Source: Paenibacillus sp. FSL K6-3182 (GTDB lineage Bacteria > Bacillota > Bacilli > Paenibacillales > Paenibacillaceae). From it: a stretch of DNA of 64,000 nucleotides. The translations under genes and the position numbers were made by a program. Within the stretch, counting starts at the first letter, position 1. Every line of letters begins with the position of its first letter. The stretch is taken from NCBI RefSeq assembly GCF_037976325.1, contig NZ_CP150265.1, positions 3,033,501-3,097,500 on the forward strand. Reading direction: 5' to 3'. Below are positions 43,492 to 52,063 of this stretch, in pieces. Below the pieces are notes generated by a model. It saw only the letters and a program-made list of their open reading frames with translations, made no database searches and was not told the DNA's origin.

Positions 43492-45132
43492 ATGAGAACA
43501 GATACTTATGCATTGCCTATTGCACAGCCTTTGACAGAGGCTTATATACATCAAAACGATGACCGCATTGAAGCTTTATATGGCTATCATGCGGGAGTTG
43601 ATCAAGATTGGGTTAAACGCTTTAATCGTTTGGAGCAAAGCGGAGAGGTAAGAGCTGATGAAGCTCAAGTAGCTCGCGCGCTTCGTGCTTACAATGAAGC
43701 GATTAACGCTGATCCAGAAGTTTTTGCTTCCATTTCTGCGATGGCAGAGGGGGCTCCGGTCGTGGTTGGAGGTCAGCAAGCTGGTTTATGGACGGGTCCG
43801 CTGCTTGTCATACATAAAGCGGTATCCATCATAGGTGCAGCCAAAGCTGCAAGTGAGCAGCTGGGGCGGACGGTTGTTCCTGTATTTTGGGTAGCTGGTG
43901 AAGATCATGACTGGGATGAAGCGAACCATGCCTACGTTATTACAACGGAGCAGGAGCTTCGCAAGTTGTCAGTTGCGCGTCCTGAAGGTGCGCGTACAGC
44001 TGTAAGCCGCACGATGATTGCAGCAGAAACATGGGAAGAGCTGCTTGCTGAGCTTGAACAATCGCTTCCGCATTCGGAGTTTAAACCTGTGATGCTAGAG
44101 GAACTGCGCCAAATGTCGGAACAAGCGAAATCATTATCTGATTTTTTTGCAATGATTTTGAGTCATTTATTCGGGAAACACGGCTTAGTATTAATGGATG
44201 GCGATCATGAGGATATTCGTCGTATAGAAGCGCCTATGTTCAGGAAGCTGATTGAGAAGAACGATGAATTAGAGCATGCTTATGCTGCTGCTGCAGATAA
44301 GGTGAGAGAGCTTGGTTACAGTCTTCAGGCGGATGTAACGGCTGGCAGCTCGAATCTTTTTCTCTTCAACTCGGATAACGGCGAAGAAAGAACGCTTCTT
44401 CACAAGAAGGATGGAAAATTCCAAGATCGTAAAGAGCAAGTGTCGCTAACGGAGGAACAGCTCCTTCGGATCGCTGACGAGCAGCCGCAGCAGCTTAGCA
44501 ATAACGTTCTGACACGGCCGCTTATGCAGGATTATTTATTCCCTGTTCTTGCGACTGTGCTTGGTCCTGGGGAAATAGCCTATTGGGCTTTAACTGGAGA
44601 AGCATTCCGCACGCTGAATATGGAAATGCCCATTATCGTGCCGCGTATGTCTTATACTTTAATTGAAGGAACAGTTGCCAAGCACATGGATAAGTATGAG
44701 CTTTCCTTTGAGGATGTTATGGAACATTTCGAAGAGAGCAAAGGGAAATGGCTGAAGGCACAAGATGGCTTGTCCATTGAACAGCAGTTTGCCGAAGCAA
44801 GAGATACGTTTGAACAGCTATATAAACCGCTTCTTGAGCTTGCAACTTCCGTTCAACCATCGCTCTCTAAGCTTGGGGATACGAATTTGCAAAAAATAGT
44901 AGAGCAAATCAACTACATGGGCTCAAAAACGGTAGATGCCTTCAACAAACAATTTGAAGCATCCACACGTCAGCTTGATCGTATCCACCTGTCGATTAAC
45001 CCGCAGAACAAGCCACAAGAGCGAGTGCTTAATATGGCAGCCTATTGGAATCGTTACAGCCTGATTTGGCTCGATAAGCTGCTTGAAGCGCCATTTAGCC
45101 GTACTGGTGGACATGAAATCGTTTATTTATGA
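43492..45132 (+). CDS. bshC: Bacillithiol biosynthesis cysteine-adding enzyme BshC
   Basis: The 546-residue product matches BshC in length and motifs: VVGGQQAGLWTGPLLVIHKAVSII, VFWVAGEDHDWDEANH, then VLGPGEIAYWALTG, and a C-terminal coiled coil that ends VYL. The fold is an ADP-binding Rossmann core; it joins cysteine to GlcN-malate to give bacillithiol, the main low-molecular-weight thiol of Bacillales. ATG at 43492 was chosen by family length; GGGAGG lies 14 bases ahead, which is long. The upstream 45 codons of open frame have no homology and include the promoter. Confidence 0.93.
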   Translation: MRTDTYALPIAQPLTEAYIHQNDDRIEALYGYHAGVDQDWVKRFNRLEQSGEVRADEAQVARALRAYNEAINADPEVFASISAMAEGAPVVVGGQQAGLWTGPLLVIHKAVSIIGAAKAASEQLGRTVVPVFWVAGEDHDWDEANHAYVITTEQELRKLSVARPEGARTAVSRTMIAAETWEELLAELEQSLPHSEFKPVMLEELRQMSEQAKSLSDFFAMILSHLFGKHGLVLMDGDHEDIRRIEAPMFRKLIEKNDELEHAYAAAADKVRELGYSLQADVTAGSSNLFLFNSDNGEERTLLHKKDGKFQDRKEQVSLTEEQLLRIADEQPQQLSNNVLTRPLMQDYLFPVLATVLGPGEIAYWALTGEAFRTLNMEMPIIVPRMSYTLIEGTVAKHMDKYELSFEDVMEHFEESKGKWLKAQDGLSIEQQFAEARDTFEQLYKPLLELATSVQPSLSKLGDTNLQKIVEQINYMGSKTVDAFNKQFEASTRQLDRIHLSINPQNKPQERVLNMAAYWNRYSLIWLDKLLEAPFSRTGGHEIVYL

Positions 45133-45152
45133 AATATGAGGAGGCAAATGGA

Positions 45153-46418
45153 ATGAGTACAGCAAATAAAAGCATCGTAGCCGATCTATCATTGGCACCT
45201 GAAGGCCGTTTGAAAATTGATTGGGTAGCTGCGCATATGCCGGTATTGAATACGATTCGCGAGCAATTTGAAAAGGAACAGCCTTTTAAAGGACTGAAAG
45301 TTACAATCGCTCTTCATTTGGAAGCGAAAACCGCTTATTTGGCTAAGGTTGTTAAGGCGGGCGGTGCAGATGTTACTATAACAGGCAGCAACCCGCTATC
45401 AACACAAGATGATGTTTGTGCCGCTCTCGTTGAGGATGGCATTACTGTATTTGCCAAATATAATCCAAGTGCTGAAGAATTTAAAGCACTTAATATTAAA
45501 GCGCTGGAGTGGAAGCCTGATCTTATCATTGATGATGGCGGCGATCTTGCAACGATTCTAAATTCGGAGCATCCAGAGTTTGGCGAGAATCTGCGCGGCG
45601 GCGCGGAAGAAACAACGACAGGCATTATTCGATTGAAAGCGATGGAGAAAGACGGTTCACTGAAATTCCCTATGGTCGCAGTTAACGATGCATATTGCAA
45701 GCATCTTTTTGATAACCGCTATGGTACAGGGCAATCCGTATGGGACGGTATTAATCGCACAACGAATTTGATGGTTGCGGGCAAGACCGTCGTTGTTGTC
45801 GGTTATGGCTGGTGCGGAAAAGGAGTAGCCATGCGTGCGAAAGGTCTTGGCGCAAATGTTGTCGTAACTGAGATCGATGCGATTAAAGCGGTCGAAGCTT
45901 ATATGGACGGTTTCGCGGTAATGCCTATGATCGAAGCGGCTAAGGTTGGTGAGTTTTTCGTAACGGTTACCGGGAATCGCGATGTTATTCGCGGAGAGCA
46001 TTACAAGGTGATGAAGGATGGGGCGATCATTTCCAACGCAGGTCACTTTGACGTCGAAGCAAACAAACCAGAACTTGCAGCATTATCTTCAAGCGTAAGG
46101 ACCGTTCGCCGCAACATTGAAGAATATAAACTGGAGGATGGACGCAGCATTTACTTGCTGGCAGAAGGCCGCCTTGTTAATTTGGCTGCTGGCGATGGTC
46201 ATCCTGCAGAAATTATGGATATGACGTTTGCACTGCAAGCTGTTGCACTGAAATATGTAAATGAGCAGTACAAAGCGATTGGCAGCAAAGTAGTCAATGT
46301 TCCTTATGAGCTCGATGAGCAGGTAGCGAGATTGAAGCTGCAATCTCTAGGCTTTGGCATTGATCAACTGACTGCGGAGCAATCGGCATATTTGGACAGC
46401 TGGAAAGAAACAGAATAG
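45153..46418 (+). CDS. ahcY: Adenosylhomocysteinase
   Basis: The 421-residue protein shows the NAD motif VVVVGYGWCGKGVAMRAKG (near 210-228), NAD- and substrate-binding segments LHLEAKTAYL, DDGGDLATIL, EETTTGI and the late LAEGRLVNLAAGDGHP. It splits S-adenosylhomocysteine to adenosine and homocysteine, removing the product of SAM-dependent methyltransferases. It is of the short (archaeal/Thermotoga) kind, without the ~40-residue insert and the C-terminal KPDHYRY of longer forms. ATG at 45153 lies 8 bases behind GAGGAGG; the ATG at 45129 overlaps the bshC stop. Co-transcription with bshC is likely, with 20 bp between. Confidence 0.94.
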   Translation: MSTANKSIVADLSLAPEGRLKIDWVAAHMPVLNTIREQFEKEQPFKGLKVTIALHLEAKTAYLAKVVKAGGADVTITGSNPLSTQDDVCAALVEDGITVFAKYNPSAEEFKALNIKALEWKPDLIIDDGGDLATILNSEHPEFGENLRGGAEETTTGIIRLKAMEKDGSLKFPMVAVNDAYCKHLFDNRYGTGQSVWDGINRTTNLMVAGKTVVVVGYGWCGKGVAMRAKGLGANVVVTEIDAIKAVEAYMDGFAVMPMIEAAKVGEFFVTVTGNRDVIRGEHYKVMKDGAIISNAGHFDVEANKPELAALSSSVRTVRRNIEEYKLEDGRSIYLLAEGRLVNLAAGDGHPAEIMDMTFALQAVALKYVNEQYKAIGSKVVNVPYELDEQVARLKLQSLGFGIDQLTAEQSAYLDSWKETE

Positions 46419-46429
46419 AGCATTGAATA

Positions 46430-46455
46430 AGCCGCGAGCAATCGCGGCTTTTTTT
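46430..46455 (+). terminator. Rho-independent terminator
   Basis: AGCCGCGA (46430-46437) pairs with TCGCGGCT (46442-46449), loop GCAA, then seven T. It ends the bshC-ahcY unit. Confidence 0.93.
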
Positions 46456-46591
46456 GTAGAAATAAAAGAAGCAATTGATACGTTTACATCAATGATTAGA
46501 TCCGGCGGATGTTCGGGTTTTGATGGACAAAGTTGTAACCTTTTATTCCCAGATTTCGTCTAGAGGTAAATAAAAGCAAGGGGGTATTTTC

Positions 46592-47599
46592 TTGTATAGA
46601 CATAAAAAAGGGATATTTGCATTTATTTTAATTGTTTCTCTGGTTGTTCTGCTTGTTGGATGCGCTTCCTCAGATGGGAATACAAGCAGTTCTAAAACCT
46701 CGGCTTCTGAACAGATGTTATCAACAACAGCTTCTAGAAACGTAGAAACTGAGATGAGCTATACCATGAATGACAATGCTGCTAAAGCGGAAGAGGCTCC
46801 AGCTGAGGGATCGGGCGAGAGCAAAGCATCGGGCGGGGGAATTGATGCTCAGCTGGCAATCGGCACGGATGGATTCAACCAGAAAATTATTTATACCGCT
46901 AATTTAAGTATGCAGGTGGACGATTTAGCTTCTGCAGCAACCTCGCTGCGCAATGCCATTCATCAAAGCGGCGGTTATCTTTTGCAATTTCAAGATACGA
47001 AGCACGAGGGAGAAATTGGATCAAGCTATACGATTAAAGTTCCTGCTGCAGGGTTTATGTCGTTCATTGATCGGATTGAGCAAATTAAACATAATGAATT
47101 TGAACGCAATATCGGCGGCAAGGACGTATCTGAGGAATATGTGGATCTTGAATCCAGGCTGAAAGCGAAGCAGCTTGTTGAAGCTAGACTGCTCACCATG
47201 ATGGATAAAGCGACAAAAGCTGATGATCTGTTAAAATTTTCACAGCAGCTCTCAGGTGTGCAGGAAGAAATTGAACGAATCAAAGGAAGAGTTCGCTATC
47301 TGGATAATAATGTAGCGTTCTCGACGGTGGAGCTGCGCATGTACCAAACGAATCAAACACTAAAAAATAAAAGTATGGAAAAACCACATTTAGGCGGCAG
47401 AATGTCTGACGCGCTAGTTAACAGCACGAAAGTCGTTTGGGATGCCATCAATCTATTGTTAGTTATTTTAGCTGGAGCATTGCCTGTATTAGCTATATTG
47501 GCTGTTATTTCAATCCCAATCATTTGGTTTTATCGAAGAAGGAAAGAGACGGCGCCGAAGCCATCCAAGCCTGAAGAAGAGCAGCCGCCAACGCTGTAA
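46592..47599 (+). CDS. DUF4349-domain lipoprotein
   Basis: The signal ends in the lipobox LLVGC (Cys24). A polar Ser/Thr/Glu linker of about 70 residues precedes the DUF4349 domain: KIIYTANLSMQVDDLASAATSLRNAI, YTIKVPAAGFMSFIDRIEQI, a coiled coil near 190-240 and a membrane span near 285-307, then a basic and Pro-rich tail. So it is anchored twice, by lipid and by a C-terminal span. Members occur in many bacteria with no defined role; an envelope function is likely. The start is TTG at 46592 behind AAGGGGG. Confidence 0.85.
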   Translation: MYRHKKGIFAFILIVSLVVLLVGCASSDGNTSSSKTSASEQMLSTTASRNVETEMSYTMNDNAAKAEEAPAEGSGESKASGGGIDAQLAIGTDGFNQKIIYTANLSMQVDDLASAATSLRNAIHQSGGYLLQFQDTKHEGEIGSSYTIKVPAAGFMSFIDRIEQIKHNEFERNIGGKDVSEEYVDLESRLKAKQLVEARLLTMMDKATKADDLLKFSQQLSGVQEEIERIKGRVRYLDNNVAFSTVELRMYQTNQTLKNKSMEKPHLGGRMSDALVNSTKVVWDAINLLLVILAGALPVLAILAVISIPIIWFYRRRKETAPKPSKPEEEQPPTL

Positions 47600-47634
47600 T
47601 GATTAATAATCTTTAATAGTGTGAAATATTTTAG

Positions 47635-47664
47635 AAAATCCTGCTCACTGAGCAGGATTTTTAT
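47635..47664 (+). terminator. Rho-independent terminator
   Basis: AAAATCCTGCTC (47635-47646) pairs with GAGCAGGATTTT (47650-47661), loop ACT. It insulates the dcw cluster from the lipoprotein gene. Confidence 0.92.
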
Positions 47665-47690
47665 TTTAGGTGGCGAACTACTGTTACTAG

Positions 47691-47735
47691 GTGGGGAAAA
47701 GTGGGGCAAAGTGGTGGAAATAGGGGAAGGGGTGG
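47691..47735 (+). promoter_or_regulatory. MraZ operator: four to five direct repeats at 10-bp spacing
   Basis: GTGGGGAAAA, GTGGGGCAAA, GTGGTGGAAA, TAGGGGAAGG follow one another without gap (47691-47730), and GGTGG begins a fifth. MraZ proteins bind tandem G-rich repeats spaced by one helical turn ahead of their own gene, so this is its autoregulatory site. The last repeats also hold the ribosome binding site of mraZ (GGAAGGGGTGG). Confidence 0.88.
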
Positions 47736-47744
47736 TTCAAAGTC

Positions 47745-48182
47745 ATGTTTATGGGTGAATATCAACATAGCATTGATGAGAAAGGCCGAATCATCATACC
47801 TTCGAAATTCCGCGAATCGCTTGGAGCCTCGTTTATTGCAACCCGTGGATTAGATAATTGCTTATTCGTATATCCCATGAGTGAGTGGACTGTTTTGGAG
47901 CAAAAGCTGAAAACATTGCCTCTTATGAAATCAGATGCGCGAGCATTTACCCGGTTTTTCTTTTCCGGAGCAACCGAATGTGAGCTGGATAAACAGGGAA
48001 GGGTAAATATACCTAGCCATCTTCGTGAATATGCGAAGCTGGACAAGGATTGCATGGTGCTCGGCGTTTCTAGTCGCGTGGAAATTTGGAGCAAGCAGAC
48101 TTGGGACGGTTATTACGAACAATCCGAACAAACCTTTAACGAAATCGCCGAAAAGCTCGTTGATTTCGATTTCAACTTCTAG
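47745..48182 (+). CDS. mraZ: Transcriptional regulator MraZ
   Basis: The start [24 protein letters not shown] and the second AbrB-like half [20 protein letters not shown] are diagnostic. MraZ forms a ring of subunits and represses the dcw operon by binding the tandem repeats just upstream. Length 145 is typical. It opens the dcw cluster, 29 bp ahead of rsmH. The two DXXXR motifs are intact, so DNA binding should be functional. Confidence 0.97.
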   Translation: MFMGEYQHSIDEKGRIIIPSKFRESLGASFIATRGLDNCLFVYPMSEWTVLEQKLKTLPLMKSDARAFTRFFFSGATECELDKQGRVNIPSHLREYAKLDKDCMVLGVSSRVEIWSKQTWDGYYEQSEQTFNEIAEKLVDFDFNF

Positions 48183-48211
48183 AATAGACAACAAGAATGG
48201 AGGGCTTAGGC

Positions 48212-49162
48212 GTGTTTCAGCATATTACAGTACTTTTAGAAGAAGCGGTTGACGGTTTGGCTATAAAGCCAGATGGCATCTACGTCGATTGTACGCTTGG
48301 GGGTGCAGGTCACAGCGAATTAATAGCCTCCCGGTTAGGCGAAGGAGGACGGTTAATCGCTTTCGATCAGGATGACTGGGCGCTGGAAAATGCTCGTGTT
48401 AGGCTTGCTCCTTATTTAGATAAGGTTACACTCGTAAGAAGCAACTTCCGCGATTTGGAGCAGGAGCTTAGAAATTGCAACGTTCCAATGCTGGATGGCG
48501 TTCCGCAGGTCGATGGCATATTGTTCGACCTTGGCGTATCCAGTCCACAGTTAGACGAAGCCGAGCGCGGCTTCAGCTATAACCATGATGCCCCGCTCGA
48601 CATGCGCATGGATCGCGAGGGTGATCTAACCGCTCATGAAATCGTCAATACTTGGGACGAACGTGATATATCCCGCATTTTGGATCGTTATGGTGAAGAG
48701 AAGTTCGCTCGGTCCATCGCTAGAAATATTGTGAAGGCAAGAGAAAAGGCGCCCATTGAGAAGACTGGTGAATTAGCTGAATTGATAAAAATATCGATTC
48801 CTGCTGCAACTAGGCGCACAGGCGGACATCCCGCCAAACGCTCCTTCCAAGCGCTTCGTATCGCAGTAAACGATGAGCTGGGAGCAGAAGAAGAAGCTTT
48901 GGAGCAAACGATTCGCTGTCTAGCCCCTGGCGGCAGAGCATCGGTGATCACTTTTCATTCGCTTGAAGATCGTATATGCAAACAATTGTTTGCAAAGTTT
49001 GTGGAGAAATGTACATGCCCGCCCGATTTTCCGTTATGTGTATGCGGCAATGCTGGGAAAGTGAAATTAGTCAATCGTAAGCCGATCGTACCTTCAGAGA
49101 GAGAGCTAGAGCTCAACCCGCGTGCAAGGTCGGCCAAGCTTAGAGTTGCAGAAAAATTGTAA
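48212..49162 (+). CDS. rsmH: 16S rRNA (cytosine-1402-N4) methyltransferase RsmH
   Basis: [15 protein letters not shown], the SAM motif [33 protein letters not shown] and late [10 protein letters not shown] identify RsmH (MraW), which methylates C1402 in the decoding centre. GTG at 48212 was chosen: GGAGGG lies 8 bases ahead, and the protein then begins FQHITVLL as in B. subtilis. The ATG at 48197 would overlap that site. A CxCxxxxPxCxCG cluster near residue 270 is usual for the Gram-positive form. Confidence 0.96.
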   Translation: MFQHITVLLEEAVDGLAIKPDGIYVDCTLGGAGHSELIASRLGEGGRLIAFDQDDWALENARVRLAPYLDKVTLVRSNFRDLEQELRNCNVPMLDGVPQVDGILFDLGVSSPQLDEAERGFSYNHDAPLDMRMDREGDLTAHEIVNTWDERDISRILDRYGEEKFARSIARNIVKAREKAPIEKTGELAELIKISIPAATRRTGGHPAKRSFQALRIAVNDELGAEEEALEQTIRCLAPGGRASVITFHSLEDRICKQLFAKFVEKCTCPPDFPLCVCGNAGKVKLVNRKPIVPSERELELNPRARSAKLRVAEKL

Positions 49163-49176
49163 GAGGGGGATTTGAA

Positions 49177-49578
49177 TTGGCGTATGTGAATGGCAATTTA
49201 GCGCTGCAGCCTAAGCGAAAGCAGGATCAGCAACCGGTTATCAAGGAAACGAAGCGGCTTGTTAAAACTCGTAAATCCTTACCGGTTCAGGAGAAGTTGT
49301 TGTATATGTTTACTGTATTAATGTGCGTTGTAGTTGCTGGTGTCATTATTTTACGCTACGCGCAAATCTATGACATGAGCCTCGAAATTAAAAAGTTGAA
49401 TAGCGAATACCAGACGATGAATGTAGAGATGGAAGACTTGAAGAAACAAGTAGAGATGCTCAGTGATTCAGAACGTATACGCAAGCTTGCAGAGACCCAA
49501 GGGATGGTTAGCTCTATTGAGAGTGGAATTACCGTAAATACAGGTGACGACGCGATAAAATCAGCAATGAGTGAATAG
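49177..49578 (+). CDS. ftsL: Cell division protein FtsL
   Basis: A 133-residue bitopic protein: basic cytoplasmic part (about 1-42, many Lys), one span (about 46-63) and an extracellular coiled coil with leucine spacing (IKKLNSEYQTMNVEMEDLKKQVEML). This is the FtsL layout, and it stands between rsmH and pbpB as expected. It pairs with DivIC and DivIB at the septum to recruit PBP2B and FtsW. The start is TTG at 49177, 6 bases behind AGAGGGGGA. Confidence 0.9.
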   Translation: MAYVNGNLALQPKRKQDQQPVIKETKRLVKTRKSLPVQEKLLYMFTVLMCVVVAGVIILRYAQIYDMSLEIKKLNSEYQTMNVEMEDLKKQVEMLSDSERIRKLAETQGMVSSIESGITVNTGDDAIKSAMSE

Positions 49579-49586
49579 GGTGAGCG

Positions 49587-51926
49587 ATGATGAAAAAAAG
49601 AATTAGATTGCGGACACTATTGTTTGGAGGGGTAATGACCCTCCTTTTTCTTGTTTTAATAAGCCGAATTTATATTGTGCAAGTAGTAGAAGGCGCCAAA
49701 TGGTATGGACTTGCAAAGGAAAGATGGTCAACAGAAGAAAAGATGCTGGCCAAGCGTGGCACGATCGCCGATCGCAACGGGAGTGTTCTGGCAATGGATA
49801 CGATCGCTTATAATGTGACGTTAAATCCGAAGCTGATTAACGATGAGAAACTTACAGAAGAAATTATAAATGGTTTGCATGACATCCTTGGCACTTCTAA
49901 GGAAGAGCTCCGGAAAAATGTAACTGCCAAAAAAGAGGACGGGAATTACTATGTATATCGGGAGGTGCGTAGCGGAGGCTGGCAAATTGACAAAGCACAT
50001 GCCGATAAAATTAAAAAGTTTCGTGAAGATTTAGCCAAAGAAAAGGAGGTATATAGCGTCGGCATCGATTTGCAAGAAAATTTGAAACGGTATTATCCTA
50101 AAAATTCTCTAGCTGCACAGCTTGTCGGTTATTTGGATAAAGAGGGAGTCGCCATGACTGGCGTTGAAGCTTCGTTCAATGAGCAGCTCTCTGGCGAGGA
50201 CGGCTATATCAAGTATGAGAAGGACGGAAAACGCGTTCAGCTCACGGAGGGCGAAGTAGACTACAAGCCAGCCAAAGACGGTCAATATGTACAGCTGACG
50301 ATCGATAACGAAATTCAGCATTATGTGGAGGAAGCGCTGCAGGAAATTATGAAAACCTATTCTCCTAAGAGCGCGACAGCGATTGCGGCTGATCCAAACA
50401 CGATGGAAATATTGGCGATGGCAAACATGCCGCAATATAATCCGAATGAATATTGGAAAAACAACTCGAACTCTTACAATCATGCAATTAAATCTTTATA
50501 TGAGCCGGGCTCAACCTTCAAAATTGTAACGCTGGCTTCAGCGGTTGAAGAAGGTTTGTTTAATCCAGATGAATTATACAAATCAGGTCAAATCAAACTG
50601 AAAGGTGTACCTAATCCAATCCGTGATATTAAGCGAGAGGGATGGGGAACCATTTCATTTTTGGATGGCTTGAAATATTCAAGTAACGTTGCCTTCGTCA
50701 AGCTTGGTTATGAGAGATTAGGGGAACAGAAGCTGAGAGAATATTACACGAATTTTGGATTTGGGCAAAAAACAGGCATTAAGCTTGGGAATGAGCTAAG
50801 CGGTACGATTAACTTTAAATACCCGAGTGAGATTGCGAATGCTACCTTTGGTCAAGGGGTAGTTACGGTTACGCCTATACAACAGGTTGCAGCTGTCGCG
50901 GCAGTAGCTAACGGCGGAAAGCTGTTTCAACCACAAATCGTAAAAAGCATGACAGATCCGTCGACCAAAACGACGACGACTTTCGAACCGAAGATGGTTC
51001 GCCAAGTGATCTCAGCGGAAACCTCTAAAAAAGTCGGTGAGTATTTGGAGCAGGTTGTATCGGATCAGGATAAGGGATCCGGTAAAAACGCTTATATCGA
51101 GGGTTACCGTGTAGCAGGTAAAACAGGAACCGCTCAAAAGGTTACTACGGTAAATGGAAAAAGCGGCTATTCTGATTCCAAATATGTTGTTTCATTTATT
51201 GGCTATGCGCCGGTTGATAATCCGAAAATCGTCGTTTATGTCGTCGTAGATGAGCCAAATACTACTTTTGCTTCCGGGGGAAAGATCGCTGCTCCAGCTT
51301 TTAAACAAATCGTTCTCAAAAGCTTGCGTAAAATGGGAGTAGCGCCTAACTATCCGGCTGGTTCTGCAAACTCGAAGAAGGAAGCGACAATAACGGTTCC
51401 AGATTTAACAGAGTTTAAAGTTCAACAAGCGAAAGCAGAATTAACAGCGAAGGCCATGACATTTGATTTGATCGGAAATGGTAAAACCGTGCTGCAGCAA
51501 ATACCTGCTCCCGGTTCAGCCGTACACCCGACACAGCGAATATATTTAATAACGGAGCAGCGTGAAAAGCTGGCTATCCCTGATCTGACTGGAGTTTCGC
51601 TGCGGGATGCTCTTGAATTAACCTCTCTTATCGGCATTCGGCTCATTCCGGAGGGGCAAGGGTTTGTTGTGTCTCAGAAGGAAGAGACTTTGAATAAAGT
51701 AAGAGTGCTCAAAGTTGTACTTGCTCCTCCGACAGGAAAAGAAGGCCAATCCGGCAATGCGGAAACAAACCCTGATGCGACAGAAGGCGGCGATAAGGGT
51801 AGTGAGGCTGGAAAAGAAGATGAAGCTGGCACGAACGGTGGAACCTCCGAGGGTCAGACAACTTCAAATGGGGATCAGGCTGCTAATTCCAATACAAGCA
51901 GTAATGGTAACGCTGCTCCTGAGTGA
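49587..51926 (+). CDS. pbpB: Septal penicillin-binding protein 2B
   Basis: Class B PBP: membrane anchor (about 10-32), dimerisation/pedestal domain, then the transpeptidase with SxxK at YEPGSTFK (Ser309), SSN in KYSSNVAF and KTGT (512-515). Two PASTA repeats follow (about 590-710), then a 60-residue tail rich in Gly, Glu, Asn, Ser and Thr with no structure. The enzyme crosslinks septal peptidoglycan with FtsW. The tail is longer than in B. subtilis PBP2B and may be flexible wall-spanning sequence. ATG at 49587 or 49590. Confidence 0.95.
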   Translation: MMKKRIRLRTLLFGGVMTLLFLVLISRIYIVQVVEGAKWYGLAKERWSTEEKMLAKRGTIADRNGSVLAMDTIAYNVTLNPKLINDEKLTEEIINGLHDILGTSKEELRKNVTAKKEDGNYYVYREVRSGGWQIDKAHADKIKKFREDLAKEKEVYSVGIDLQENLKRYYPKNSLAAQLVGYLDKEGVAMTGVEASFNEQLSGEDGYIKYEKDGKRVQLTEGEVDYKPAKDGQYVQLTIDNEIQHYVEEALQEIMKTYSPKSATAIAADPNTMEILAMANMPQYNPNEYWKNNSNSYNHAIKSLYEPGSTFKIVTLASAVEEGLFNPDELYKSGQIKLKGVPNPIRDIKREGWGTISFLDGLKYSSNVAFVKLGYERLGEQKLREYYTNFGFGQKTGIKLGNELSGTINFKYPSEIANATFGQGVVTVTPIQQVAAVAAVANGGKLFQPQIVKSMTDPSTKTTTTFEPKMVRQVISAETSKKVGEYLEQVVSDQDKGSGKNAYIEGYRVAGKTGTAQKVTTVNGKSGYSDSKYVVSFIGYAPVDNPKIVVYVVVDEPNTTFASGGKIAAPAFKQIVLKSLRKMGVAPNYPAGSANSKKEATITVPDLTEFKVQQAKAELTAKAMTFDLIGNGKTVLQQIPAPGSAVHPTQRIYLITEQREKLAIPDLTGVSLRDALELTSLIGIRLIPEGQGFVVSQKEETLNKVRVLKVVLAPPTGKEGQSGNAETNPDATEGGDKGSEAGKEDEAGTNGGTSEGQTTSNGDQAANSNTSSNGNAAPE

Positions 51927-52011
51927 TCCATATATCGAATTATTAAGGGATCTAATATGATGTTGCTTAAAGCTTGTTCTATCATCCGCTTGTCCCGAAT
52001 AATCTGGGAAT

Positions 52012-52029
52012 GAGCGCAATTGAGCGCTC
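52012..52029 (+). terminator. Hairpin between pbpB and spoVD
   Basis: GAGCGC (52012-52017) pairs with GCGCTC (52024-52029) before CTTTC. Short T tract, so at most a partial terminator; it may limit vegetative read-through into the sporulation gene spoVD. Confidence 0.4.
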
Positions 52030-52063
52030 CTTTCGAAACGGTCATGCGGAGGGGGAACAAGCG

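Noticed and set aside
51927..52063. Possible sigma-E promoter for spoVD
   Set aside because: A loose CATATATC/CTAATATG pair was seen, but it does not match the sigma-E consensus well enough to call.
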